DNA of 64,000 bases from Quillaja saponaria. Lineage: Eukaryota > Streptophyta > Magnoliopsida > Fabales > Quillajaceae. Below are positions 13,196-25,689 of this stretch, in pieces. The notes beneath the pieces are model-generated. The model saw nothing but the letters and a program-made list of their open reading frames with translations. It had not been told where the DNA came from and ran no database searches. Position numbers and translations under genes: made by a program. Each line of letters starts with the position of its first letter. Within the stretch, counting starts at the first letter, position 1. Where the stretch lies: the NCBI GenBank assembly GCA_029379385.1, contig CM055617.1, positions 8,804,001-8,868,000 on the forward strand. Reading direction: 5' to 3'.

Positions 13196-15349
13196 ACCAT
13201 GGAATTGTATTATAACAAAAAAATATCTATCATTCAATTTTTATGGTTACTCTTAAAAATTGAAATTCCACCACTAGAGAACCTTTATTGCTTTCATCCT
13301 TCTACTGTCTTCATCCATCGACTCAGCCTACACTATATCCATCAGCAACCATCAGTTTTTACCACTTCTTGCCTATGCCGGCCACCTATGCTGGATAATT
13401 TTTCCGGTCAACACTGACTAATTTTGGCAAACACAAACCATGTATCACACAAAATAATGCTTTCTCTATCATCCTCTTCTCTCTCTCCCTTCTAGCTTCC
13501 CTTTTTATGTTACTCTAAAAATTTCTAAATCTCAATTGATTGCTTGGTTGTTTGTTGATCTATTCAGCTTTGTCAAGCAAAAGTTACTACTCTTGTTTAC
13601 GGACTGCTCACAACAAAGATCTTTTTTAATGTCCGACTCTTTTCTTTTCTTCAAATGAAATTAATACGTCTCCAAGATTTTTTTTTTTTTTTATGTTTTA
13701 TGGGTGATTGGTGAAAGTCTGCAATTTGCAGATTGGTGTGGCCATCGTTTGGGGGTATAGGGCGTTAAGGAATAGGGAGTTGGAGAGGGTGAATGAATAT
13801 GTGTAATTGTTCTTTAAAAAAATCATTTTTAGAATTTATAAAAATAAAACTATAATTTTAATTCATAAATCTTTCTACACTCCAAACAACAAAATTATAA
13901 TTTAAGTCTAATTTCAAATATTAAAGAATTAAAATTGTATCACAATTCTTTATCTCAATTCTAGTTGTGGAGGGTTTTTTCCCTATTTAATTATATATTT
14001 TTATATATATAAGAATGTTGACTTGGTTTTGCCTGATGAAAACGAAATGTCGCTTTTAATTGCAGTCTGGCTTAGCGATCTCTTTCTGCAGTTATTAGCT
14101 TGTCTTTCTTTTTTCTTTCTCTGAATGCATTTCTTTGACTGTTGACCTAATGGCTTAAAAATCTCATTGATATGAACGTTCGAAGTCATTAACAATGCAC
14201 GTTCCAGTTTCTACTTCCTCAATTGCTGGAAATTGGATCTTAGGATGTTGACAAGTAGCTTTATTTTTCTATCTTTTTGAGGCATTGATTTGAGGGTCGC
14301 CACATCTATTACTCTATTTCTTAAGAGATTGGCTTGCCTTGCCTTGCCTTGGGGATTAGGATTCAAACAAGTTCGTATCTCTTGGTCTGAACTTGACCCC
14401 AGATTAGGGGCCAGGAGTAAATCCTTGATTGTAAAATAGACATGTAAATAACTGAGGAATATCTGATTTTACAAATATATCAAGGGGTGAAAGTCATTGT
14501 ATGTAAAAGATATGTTAAATATTTCCTTACTACTTTCTCTTTTTCGTTCTACAACTTGCCAAATTCAAAAACCCCCTTTGGTGCTACTTCCTTTTTCTTG
14601 CTTAGAAGAGTTCATCCCTCACATCTGATATCCAAAATTGCAGTAATAGCAAAAATTTGACGTAGTGCTGCCAAAGCAATCCTAAGTGTGAAGTGAAGTT
14701 TCTTTCTCCCGAATTGCACAGCATTACTTCATCTTTGCGGACGATTTGTCATCATAGATAGATAGATGTTCCTAAATTTCTCCTTGTACTTTGCTTCTGC
14801 ACATCTAGCTTACTTTCAGTATTTCACCTACCAGGATGTTAACCATATATTCAGGGTAAGATTTGCTGGTTTTCATTCAAAAACATGAAAATGCCAGGTC
14901 TCTATCAATCTATCATTAACTCACAAGGGGTGGTAAAAGCAAAATATTACGCCACATGATGATCAATCCAGAGGTAATTTGCACAATATTCAATCACAGA
15001 AAGACCCTTTAGGGTGGAAGAAATCCATCTATTACTGTGGTGATGTGTACAAAGTATCCCAAAACCTAACTCCTCATTCCTACGTCTTCTACGCTAAATC
15101 CACAATCCTCTACTCTCTATCTACTTTTTTTGTTGGTATTTTCACCAATTTTTCTCGTTCCCAGAATCATTTTGTACAATTGTCACCTCAATTCTCAAGC
15201 TAGTGCACACTTTCAATGCCATCCATACTCCGAAATTAGAAAACAGCACCCCACAATATCATCCACTATTCCTGTTCAAAAGGACTCCAGCAATTTAGGC
15301 CTTTACCAAGCAGCAAAGATCAGCAAATGACAGCAATTTATAGGATACC
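13196..15349. other. Intergenic region
   Basis: No gene recognised. The first part may be 3' flank of the POL5-like locus. A pyrimidine-rich stretch lies at 13460-13540 and a T13 run near 13678. At 14331-14350 there are four CTTGC/CTTGG-like units. The segment near 15330-15500 is the GTE 3' UTR. Confidence 0.55.
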
Positions 15350-15503
15350 TCATCGGCATTTCAAAGCCACAGCCTCGGAAAAAAAAAAAGGAAGCCATTT
15401 CTTCATCCAGCGCTCTACATAAGCTGTTGGCTGATTTAAATTCAAGGCCATACTATGAGTTTGCATTGTCCGCATCTGAATCACTCCAGAAGAACTCCCC
15501 GAA

Positions 15504-17241
15504 TCAGGAATCTGAAATGAATGACAATTTAGCATTTTCTGCTACAAATGTTTATAACATTCAATATAGAAACTTGGGCAACTTGGACTCAGGTCTTACC
15601 ACTTGATGAAGAAGAATCACTGCTTGAACCGCTAGAGCTGCTAGAACTACTACTTGCATGACCTCCAACAACGTCTTTATCCTTCTCAATCTCCAAAGGA
15701 GGAAAGCTGCTCATTGGCATCTCATCGCCAATATCTACATCTTCATCCCCAGCATCCATTTTCTTAGGCTTCTTCACCTCAGCTTGCAAAGCATCAATCT
15801 TCTCACTTGCAGCCATTTCCTGTTACATAATATTACCATCACCAAATGTCAAATCACCAGGGTGCCAAAATATTTGCCAATACCCACAGATGGATACAAA
15901 ATGAAAGAATATTCCATAAATGGATGCAAAATGAAAGAAAGTAGCAACTTGCCACTTACCCCATTGCCTTTGGATGATGCTACATTGCTTCCCATAAGCG
16001 CCTGACGCTTAATCTTGCTCACCATCTTCTTCCAATTGGTCACCAACCGATCAAGTTCCCACAGAGTCTCCGTGTCCACAGCCTCAATATCAAGCTCAAT
16101 CTCATCACCGTCCTGCTTCAAATTCCCATTCCTCTTCCTTATGATCTGCACCACTTGTTCCATCTTTTCTGGCGGTAAGCTCTGTAACCCAACTCCCAAC
16201 TTGTGCTTCTCCTCAAGATTCATATCCCTTTTATTTGGGTCCTTCGCCTTTGGCTTTGGTTGCTTCAACGGCTTCACCGGAGGTGCCCGCATGGGAGATG
16301 GTGTATGTACAGGGGATTGCGACAATGGAGGATTTGAAGAACTCGCAGGAAGCTGCATTTGCTCGGAAGATCTCGCAATTGGAACTGAACTTTCCTTCTT
16401 TTTCACTCTATCTGGTTCAACGTGGTTCCACGAACTGGCCTGCAATTCTTCATCATAAACCCTATCTTGTCTCAACCAATCTTCAAATTTCTCATGCACA
16501 GGGCTGAAACAGTTCCTCAAACCTTGTAAGTAGCTGGTCAGCCATGGTATACACATCGTGACCCTTAGGGTTATAGGTCAATGCATTGTTGAAAGTCAAT
16601 CTGACATCATCTGCAAAAGCCGATGGTGTCGAATACAAATTCTTCGCATGATTTGCCTTTACAGTGCCGAGATCCATCGGATGCTTAACTATATCATAGT
16701 AATCGTGAAGACCCATCCCGGCGACATCAACCGGCGAGTTGAAGATCCAGGAGTGCTTTTGTTTCATCAGCTTCGTCAAAACCTGACCACACATCTTCAT
16801 CAAATTCCCAATCTCTGAATACGACCTTTTAAATTCCTTACTGGGATTCGTCGGCAACGGCCGCTTGTTGCCTGAAATCTTTTTGTTCATTGATTTCTTC
16901 GGCGGACCATTGTGGCTTGGTCTGGGTTGAAAATCACCAGACTCGATCCGATCCTTCAGTTTCCGAATCTGTTCGAGCTCAGAGATTAGGCGGTTCTTGA
17001 GCTCGTTCAGCTCCTTCTTGGTATATTTAGCGATATTGAAACTTACATGTGATTGATCGATTTCATTCGATCTTCGATTGATAGAAGAGGCATCGTCAGA
17101 GGCAGATTGAGTTCTCTTGTTTGGGAATTTGGGGTTAGGGTTAGGGTTAGAAAAGGGGACTTTGCCCATGAATCCTGCTCCACCAACCCTATGCTGCGAC
17201 CAGTTGGGTTCGTTACGGTTTGCTAAGACGGCGGACGCCAT
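15504..17241 (-). CDS. GTE2/GTE7-like bromodomain + NET transcription factor, frameshifted
   Basis: BET-class nuclear protein that reads acetylated histones. Exons: 17241-15960, 15819-15600, 15511-15504; both introns GT-AG. Start ATG 17241-17239 opens a 249-codon frame with a charged N-terminal helix (residues 70-100) and a bromodomain (about 148-247; MDLGTVK, with the acetyl-lysine Asn in TYNP). The NET domain follows in the next frame (MNLEEKHKLGVGLQSLPPEKM to LDRLVTNWKKM), then a Ser-rich acidic tail. The two halves are joined only across a one-base shift: the CCC at 16503-16501 has one C more than expected (FQP-VHEKFEDW), so the literal frame stops at 16494-16492. If that base is ignored, all exon phases agree (about 502 residues). 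Exon 3 also seems to carry +1 and -1 changes (15507, about 15485), so the usual SDSD tail is lost at TGA 15506-15504. It may be a recent pseudogene or a base-level assembly error. Confidence 0.85.
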
Positions 17242-17802
17242 TAACGTTCAGAATCACGGATGTCCGGTTAGATTCCGGCGAAATCCCCGGGATAAATTTC
17301 CCAATGCTGGTAACGGAAACCATGAATTAGCTCGGACTTCTCAGTCACGCGCCTCTTATAACCGCACTGGCAACAAGAATACGTCACGCGCCGGCAAATC
17401 GACGGAGCTCTTTGATCTAAGAGAAAAACGTGAAGTGTAGGGTTTGGAATTTTGCCTACCCTAATCTGAGCGAGGAACTGAAGGGGGCTAGAGCAGGTTC
17501 TTAAAGGCGCCGAGATCTGCCCGTGGCTATTTCGGGCAGGTCTTTGAGCCGTCGATTAGGATTAGATTGTTTATCCAATGGATTATAATGATTTCGATTG
17601 TGCCCAACAAACAGTCAGGAAGATCTGGCATGAACGAACATGATTTGATGGTTTCTGCACGTGGCGGATTTTTTGCCGTTGGATTTTGAGATGATGTGGT
17701 AGAGGGTGGTATGATTATTTGGGTTTGAGTTTGATGTGAATTTGGCTTGAATGTGTCCTGCATTTAGGGTTTCGAGAAAGGGTGGCCCACCTGCGCTGAC
17801 AT

Positions 17803-17844
17803 GGCGGGAAAGCAGAACTGGCGGTTTCAGGCGTAGGCGGGAAA
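17803..17844 (-). promoter_or_regulatory. Two E2F-type sites upstream of the GTE gene
   Basis: GGCGGGAAA occurs at 17803-17811 and 17836-17844 (TTTCCCGCC on the gene strand), 33 bp apart and 560-600 bp before the ATG. TTTCCCGCC fits the E2F/DP consensus TTTSSCGC. The surrounding 17240-17960 is the only GC-richer promoter-like stretch in this part of the window. Function is inferred. Confidence 0.45.
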
Positions 17845-20800
17845 GTACGCGCAGCGCGTGTAACGATGACAACTAAAACGCGTAAACGACACCATTTGTC
17901 GACATAAGGGTAATTCAGTAAATAAGTAGGTGACGCCGTGACGGTTTCCGTTATAAGCAATCCAAGCCACGTAAATATATGAAGGAAAAAACTATATATA
18001 TTCAGATCATCAGATGTCTTAATTTACATTTTTTTCGAAAAAAAAAAACTCTTAATTTAAACCTCTAAAATGTAATGAAAAAAATGTAATTAATGAATAT
18101 AATCATTAAATTTGATGTACTATACCTTCCTTGAATTAATTTATAAATTTTAATTTATTTTTTATGAATTTTTTTTTTTTTAAAGAATTTTGTTATTACT
18201 TTTGACAAACTATTCAATTCAACTACCGTAAATATATTGTTAGAGCTGTGATACTCCTGTTTTGTTTTTTAATTTCAAGATGATTAATCGTTGCCCAGTA
18301 TTCGTAATTAAATTATTTTGTTGATTACTTTTATCGGTAGCTGTTTTTAAGATCATGCTATATACTATTAATATATATATATATATATATTAATAGAAAA
18401 TTCTTAAAGTGACTCGTAATTAAAGAAATAAATTTAAGCGATTGAAAAAGTATAAAATTAATTACATATAAATAATAATTTAGGAGTGATTAATAAGATA
18501 AGATTTATAATAACATGAAAAAATGAAATAATTTGACAATAGAAGAGAGAATAATTGAGTGATGTGTAGGATAATAGCATCGAAAGATTAGATAGATTAT
18601 TGATAATGTGTTAATATTTTATTTTGTTAATTCTTAAGTAATAATTAAATTATATACTATAGATAAATATAGATTATAAAATAATACACACATAAAAAAT
18701 GGTTATTTTCTTCAAACGTACACCAAAAAATTTTAAATTAAATTTACAAAATAATTTTTTTTTTTTCGTTGGCAATGTAAAACTATCTTGGATACAACCG
18801 TAAATGACAATCTATCTACTATTTAATGTTCAATTTACTTTTCTTACTCTTCGAAAAGTTTCTCATACAAAATGTTGTATGTTGTTTAAGAAAGATTTAA
18901 TATTGTTGACATAAAATAATATAAAAGAATTTTTTAAAGATATAGTAATTTATATAATAAATTATATTAAAATTATAATTAATTATCATAATAAATATTA
19001 TAAATATTTTATTAATAAAATTTTAATTTTTAAGATATTCGTTAGAAAATTTTAATATAAATTATTCAATAACATTAATTATTTTAGTTTTTGTTAGTTT
19101 TTCCTTTATACGACTTTCTATTCATATAATCGGATAAGCTCCTAAATTACAGTAATCTTCTTTTCTAAAACAAAATAGACTATAAGTTTTCTTAATTTGG
19201 TTCTAATTTTCATTTTCAAATTGTATTTACTAGTTGATAAAATTAAGCATCACCACGATTCAAGATAATCTTGGCCAATGATATTTATGAATGTTTTCAA
19301 TTCTAATATGTTCTCCATGACCCCATTTGCTTATCTTAAAAAATAAAAAAGTTAATTAGTAGTTTATTTTTATTTTTATAAGGGGTATCTTTAGTACATT
19401 TATTAAAATAATAAATTTAGATAATTTTATAATTAATATTCTAATTGATCATAATTATACTGATATAATAATTTATTATTTTAAAAATATTTTCAATATT
19501 AATCTTCATTTTTATTATACCTTATTCATAAAACTCATGTCTACAAAGAACAAACCACAGCACAAGAATCTGACACCTGGACAAAACCTCCAAAAATTTG
19601 CTGGATCATTCCACTTCAGTCTAAAAAGAGTATTTTTCAAGCTCTGATTCCTAGTTGGTGGGTATGATTTTATGACAAATAAATATTTGTTTCTAATCAT
19701 AGCTTGCCAATAATAATGAATCCTATATTTACCATAGACATAATAAATTAAAAAGACCAATAAATACAAAAAAATAAAAAAAATAAAAAACTATTTCTTT
19801 CTTATAGAAATGGCATAAAACTCTCACGTTTTGTATTCAGATTTAATAATTAAACAATTATTAATTCAACTAGTAAAATTAAAACACTTTATCAATTTAT
19901 TGCGTTTTAAAGTTCAAATCATGAATATTTATGGGTGATAAAATTAAAACACAATAATATAGTTTCTTCCTAATTAGTAGTATAAATTTATCTTCTTTTA
20001 AAAAAATAAAAAAACAAAAAAACTAAGGATATTTAGGAATCTTCATTAACATGCCCAGAAAGTAGTAAAAATATTTTGAATAGCCAAATTAGTGTTACTT
20101 ATTTAAACTTGTTTAGGAATACTATAAATACAAAGAAACTGCTAATTTTTCTTTCCTTTCTCTTTTAGTCTAGTTTGGTTTGGGAGAAATGGGAGGGAAG
20201 GGAAAGGATTGATCAGTGTAGGGTAGAACATCAGGCATCAGGTGTTAATTTAGTAGGAAGGATTAGCAGGAAGGAAAAGATTGCTCCCTACTTTGGGCAT
20301 TGATATTCTTTCTCCCATAATGGAAAGATTAAGAGGAAAAGTAGGTAAAAAGACTTTTCAATTTTAATTTTTTATGAGACCCACCCTATTTACCTCAATT
20401 TTACCTACATAATCAAACACAAAAGGTATTTGAATTCTCTGCTGGAAAGGATTTGGTTCCCATTTAACTATTTTCAATTTTTCTTTCTCAAAATGTATTT
20501 TATTAAAAAAAATTAACTTTTAAATTTATAACAAATCATTTTCTTAAAAAACATGGGAGAATTTGGATTCCAAAAAGAATTAGTAACACCCATTTCTCTT
20601 CCTAAAACAACTATTCCTTCTCTTTCCCAAAGGCTGATTTGAATGGAAGAGAAAGGGATCAAGGGAAGCTGACGGGTTGATGCTCTATATATGTCCACTG
20701 TCTGGTTTCACATTTGAGGAGTGAGTTGGGCTTGAAGTGGGTTGATTGTATTACCTTCGGCCCCAACACCTCTTGATCACTCCTAAATAACCAGCGGATT

Positions 20801-22437
20801 TGGAAGGAAATTGACCAGCCTAGTGTTATTAGAAAAATATAAAATAAATAATAAAAATATATTGTTGAGTTCCGTAACTACTTACTTTGATGGGCACGAG
20901 ACTAAGAAAATATACAGGAAACAATGGATTATTGAGTACTTTCACTGTTTGTTTTGTAAAATATACGGGGAGGGGAGGGGAGGGAGGGCAGGAATTTTGT
21001 GCTCACAAATTTGATTCTTTGCCCAGTTGGAAGGCAACAAAAGTTCTCTGAAGAAAAACACTCTTTCATTTTGGAATAGGGATTCAATTTGAGATTGTAA
21101 AACTAATTTCAATTCTATTATAATTTATATTGATTATAATTATAATTTATGAGTTTGAATCACATAAAATTATAATATAAATTATACTTTAAGTACTTGA
21201 TCGTCATCTCACAACTTGATGGTGGTTATCGTTATTTTAACTAATTTTTAACAATAGATTTTATCATCTCTGACGGATCTCAGCAATGACTTTTGCCATG
21301 TTTGATGTGTTTTAACAGTAATTTCAATCATCTTTTATAGATTCTTATGATAATTATAATTGTTTCTAATAAGTATTGATGGTGGTTGTTGTCGCATCTA
21401 ACAAGTCTAGAGATGACAATTGTTGTGTTCGATGAGTCACAAATATTGTGGTTATCATTTTCGCAAAATGATCGATGACGATGATGCAGGTAGATGATGG
21501 TATAGCATGCTATGGTTCCAATAAAAGGATGTTATATACAAATGACTAAACATGAATGTTTAAATTATAATTTTTGAGATATACCCATATAAATTAAAAA
21601 AAAATATTTTATAGTTTTTATTCAATTCCTTATAATTGAGTTAAAAATTTTAATTTTAATTCTAAAACATATGTCAAAAATATTAAAATTGGACAATTCA
21701 ATTTTCATTTTCAGTTCATTGCATTCTTAATCCTTCCAATTCACTACATTTAAACAAAATTTTAGTAATTTTATTTCAAATGCTCTCATGACGACAAAAC
21801 AATATATGAAGGAATTTTTCATGGCCCACCTCCTCCTTCTCTGTTCCTTCCTTTCCATTTATTTCTTTTCCCTTCTCTCTTGTAACAAAACATAGCATTA
21901 CTGAGAAGTTTCAGCTCACTTTTTGGTGAAGTTTCCTGGTACCTTCTTAGAAGAAACACATCTAGAAATTTTTGTGCAACTTCCTTGGTAGTTTTACCAT
22001 CATTTCTCTACTTTGAATGGTCAAGCAGTATGTGTTAATTTATTAATTAAATCGATGTACCTTAATTGACTGCTTAGGAATCAATATGCTTAATTTCCTC
22101 ATTTTTCATGCACAATAAATTAGTATTTGTGAAACATGAGGCTCTATTTAAGAATAATTATCCTTTTAATTTCACTATATATTTGATGACAAAAGAAGTA
22201 CCCTTGCACTTCTTCAATAGTCTTTTTGTAAAAATATAAAATTAAAATAGATAATAGATGGATTAATTTAGTATTCTCAATCATATATACTCATTAAAGA
22301 TTTCTAACAAAACATTAAAGAAATAATTTCTCTTTAATTCATCTGTTGGAACCCATCATAGAATCCCTTAAGAAATTACAACAAGGGATATAAATTATAT
22401 TTTTTTGTTAATGAAAAAAGCCATAGATCATAATTAA
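17845..22437. other. Long AT-rich intergenic region
   Basis: No coding frame supported. It holds an (AT) microsatellite (18370-18390), long A/T runs, and a G/A-rich then C/T-rich segment at 20175-20640. That last segment might be an old foldback element, but I could not define its ends. Confidence 0.6.
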
Positions 22438-23659
22438 TTAGCTGACAAATATAATGGATGGGTCACAGCAACATTCATCTAAGAGACAACAGCAACATAA
22501 AGCTGCAAGGCTGAAAAATTTGACATAACAAAAAGAAAATTAAAAAAAAAAAAAAACATAATGAAGAAATTGGGTCACTAATTTTCTCTAAACAACAAAA
22601 CATTTATTGTGTAATAATACTCACCACCCCTCAAGGAAGCCTGGTTCTCTCTTTGGTGGTGGAGCAGCATAATATTGTGGAGGTGCTGTCACAGGAGGAG
22701 GAGGCCCTTGATAAGCACCTATTTCATCAAGTAAAAAAAGTGTTGGCATATAAAAAATTTAATTCTAATTGAAGGTAATCAATGATAAGTTCCTAACGAT
22801 CATGTAAAGATGAAATATGATTGATAATCATACTAGCTGTCTCCTTCTCTCTTTCCTCTTATCATCTTATTTCTTTAATTTTAAATAAATTGACTTCAGG
22901 TCTGAATATTTTTTTATAACAAATCTATAAATTGTGATATTATTATTTGTAGTTTTAACTATTTTTGTGATAGATATTGAGAATTTTTTGTTTTTGTTTA
23001 TGAAATTACTTGTTTCTCATTTTTTAAGAGTTTTCGTAAGATTGATTTAATTTTTAACTCATATTGATTTGAATTGTAGCATATGATATATACTCGATTA
23101 TCAATATATGGCCATTTTCATACCACATATGAAGAGTGAAACATACTTTTTTTAAGCTAGAAAAAAAAAATTTAAGATTTATTTTGTAACAATATACATG
23201 ATTAGAGTTTATTAATGTTTTTGTTACTAATATAAGTTCCGTTAAATTTCTACAGCATTAACTCTTCTTTAAGTTAAAATTGTAGGTTATAACATGAGTT
23301 GTGTGCATGTATCTTTTTAACACTTAGAGTACCCAAACGAAACAGAATAAAATTTACTCGTTATCGATAAAGTAGTATAGAAGAAATGAGATTTCTATGT
23401 AAATAAAATAAATTAATTTTTTTTTATGGATCAAGTTATTCAAATAGTGATAAATGGACTCTAGATAGATTTCTCCCTTATATAAAAGAGACTCCCAAGA
23501 GGAAAAAAAATAAAATTGAAGGAAGTTTTAGCAGAATTATGTATGATCAATAGTGATGAATGAGAGCTTGTTTGATTCCCTTAATAGGATTAATTAAGAA
23601 AGAGATAGAGGTTAATTACCTTGAGGAGGATATGGATAGGCATACTTGGGGTCACTCAT
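22438..23659 (-). CDS. CYSTM-family cysteine-rich tail-anchored micro-protein, 68 aa, three exons
   Basis: Small plant peptide family (CYSTM; WIH/PCC1-like), associated with membranes and stress or development. Exons: 23659-23620 (40 nt), 22718-22625 (94 nt), 22510-22438 (73 nt). Donors are GTAATT and GTGAGT, acceptors TAG and CAG, and phases fit exactly (207 nt with stop). The protein starts MSDPKYAYPYPPQG, continues as a Pro/Tyr-rich cytosolic part (YQGPPPPVTAPPQYY, PPPKREPGFLEGC), then the CYSTM module LAALCCCCLLDECCCDPSIIF, ending VS. The Cys-rich hydrophobic end is the family hallmark. Intron 1 is about 900 bp. Every exon is too short to stand out as an ORF, so this gene is easily missed. 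Family identity is firm; precise role unknown. Confidence 0.93.
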
Positions 23660-23780
23660 CTTTGCAAAACAACCCAGATATGAAATAGAAATAAAAAGAG
23701 ATCCTGTTGAATGGTTAGAACTTGCTAGATGACAAAACTTAAAGATGGGTTTAAGAATGAAAAATGAGATCTAGGGGTTT

Positions 23781-23788
23781 ATTATATA
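23781..23788 (-). promoter_or_regulatory. Candidate TATA box of the CYSTM gene
   Basis: TATATAAT on the gene strand, about 122 bp upstream of the ATG at 23659. Position and sequence suit a plant core promoter; the transcription start is not known. Confidence 0.45.
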
Positions 23789-25689
23789 TGTGGTTTGATT
23801 TGACAAAGAAAAAGTTGAGAATATAATGTGTCGAGAGAACAAGAATGCTCTAGAAGAAAGAATATAATTGGACACCAATTATTGACTATTGTACCTTGAT
23901 ATTGATCAATCAGTGAATGGTTTTATAACAGTTCTCTCTTCACCACTACGCACTTCGTAAAAATTAATAAATTGGTTGGATTGTAGAGGAAGATAGAGGA
24001 TTATTAATTATTTGGATAAAGTAGTTCAAAAAATATGGACTCTCTTTTACACATGTGGCATGATGTGATTGGTAATATATTTCATTTTTACAACCTTCTG
24101 CATTATTTGGAAGTTTCCTTATAAAGGTTAGAACACTTGTGTTTCCATGTGAATTGAAAGCTTCAGTTTCAAGCTCACATGAGTCTAGTGGGCACTGGTT
24201 GAATTAAAAATATGGTAAGTATCTTGCCCTTTGTTTTTTTGGCCCAGGAGCTTTAGGGTAGGCACCAGGCAGCCACCACAGTCCTAGTATGCTAGCATAT
24301 ATTCCTTGTACAGCTGTAAGTATATATATATATATATATATATTATTAAAAGTGTCATGTTTAGATTAATTTAAGTGTATCTTGAATAATTTATATTTTT
24401 AATTTAACAATTAAAAAATTTATACAAATTTTATTACACACAACCTTCTCAAGTTAATTTGAATACATTAAATTAATAAAAAGAATACATATTTTTTCAC
24501 TATTAAACCATTCCCTTGGAGTCACATACATATAGATATTATCTATATCATAGCATATGCTATTTTAATTAATAATTTGAAAAGACTTATTTATTTATTT
24601 TTTAGTAGTATTCAAATCAACTTACGCATATCTTAACTAATTTAATTTTTCAATTTATTAAGAGGCAAATTCAACCAAAACTGAAAATTTTATAAAATTT
24701 ACTTGTAAAGGCCATCCACAAACTCACTTGATTTTGAAATATGGAAAGCTTGGCCATTTAGGCTTTAAATTCAAGCCTCATTGGTAAACATCTTAATTTG
24801 CATTGGCAGAAGTTCTCCTAATGATAAAAATATATATATATATAAAAAAAAAATCTTGACACAAAGTGGCTACAAGGAAGCTGCTCCCATTACTAGCATG
24901 GTTATAACGTTAATTAATATATGTTAAGTATATAAATTCATCTGAAAATTGAAGTTAAATAAATTTATCTTGATTATTATTACTGCAGAAAAAACATGTA
25001 CCTTCATCTATTTTATTAAAATATTAATTATGAGAACATGCCACCAAAGTAAATGTTAATCTCAGACTATTTGTTGAAACACCAGTTCATCTGAATATTT
25101 AAAATAGTAAATAACTTAAAAATGAATTATAATCTCTTAGAATATAAATTTAATATTATTAAATTAGACTAATTTTACGTTATGTATTTATACATTGTGA
25201 TTGAAGTAAATATTATAATTTTAATTCATACTTTTTTTTTATTAGTGTGAATTGGGTTTGCCTCTTTTGTTAATTGCATTGTAATTAGAATCTTGTCCCT
25301 AAATATAAATAATGAATTATATCAAATTTTCATATCAAACAGAATTGGTAGCCACAACAGATAGTTAATTGGAATATTCTTTTTCATACATAAAAGAGCC
25401 CTGCCAAGTTCTTCAAATTTTTTTAATAAATAAACAAGATCAAGGGCTGCTAAGTAATTATTAATAAGGTAAACATCATGATATTGTTATTTATTATGTA
25501 CTTTAATTGTTAATTAATTCTTTAGAATTATGTTAAATTCATAGAATAGAAAAAAAGTAATAATAAAATTATAATAATTATGATGTGATCATATTTATGA
25601 GATATATTTTTTTAAGATTTATTTGATCTAAATATTTTTCTAATCGTAGAATCATTAATAATATAAATCCAGTTAGATTAATACATTTT

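Noticed and set aside
16015..16458. 147-codon plus-strand ORF
   Set aside because: Shadow of the GTE NET-domain exon on the other strand.
17527..17960. Three overlapping minus-strand ORFs upstream of the GTE start
   Set aside because: Overlap in different frames, no domain, in a GC-richer promoter region.
20160..20700. G/A-rich and C/T-rich arms suggesting a MITE
   Set aside because: Arms do not pair well enough to place ends; left as a remark only.
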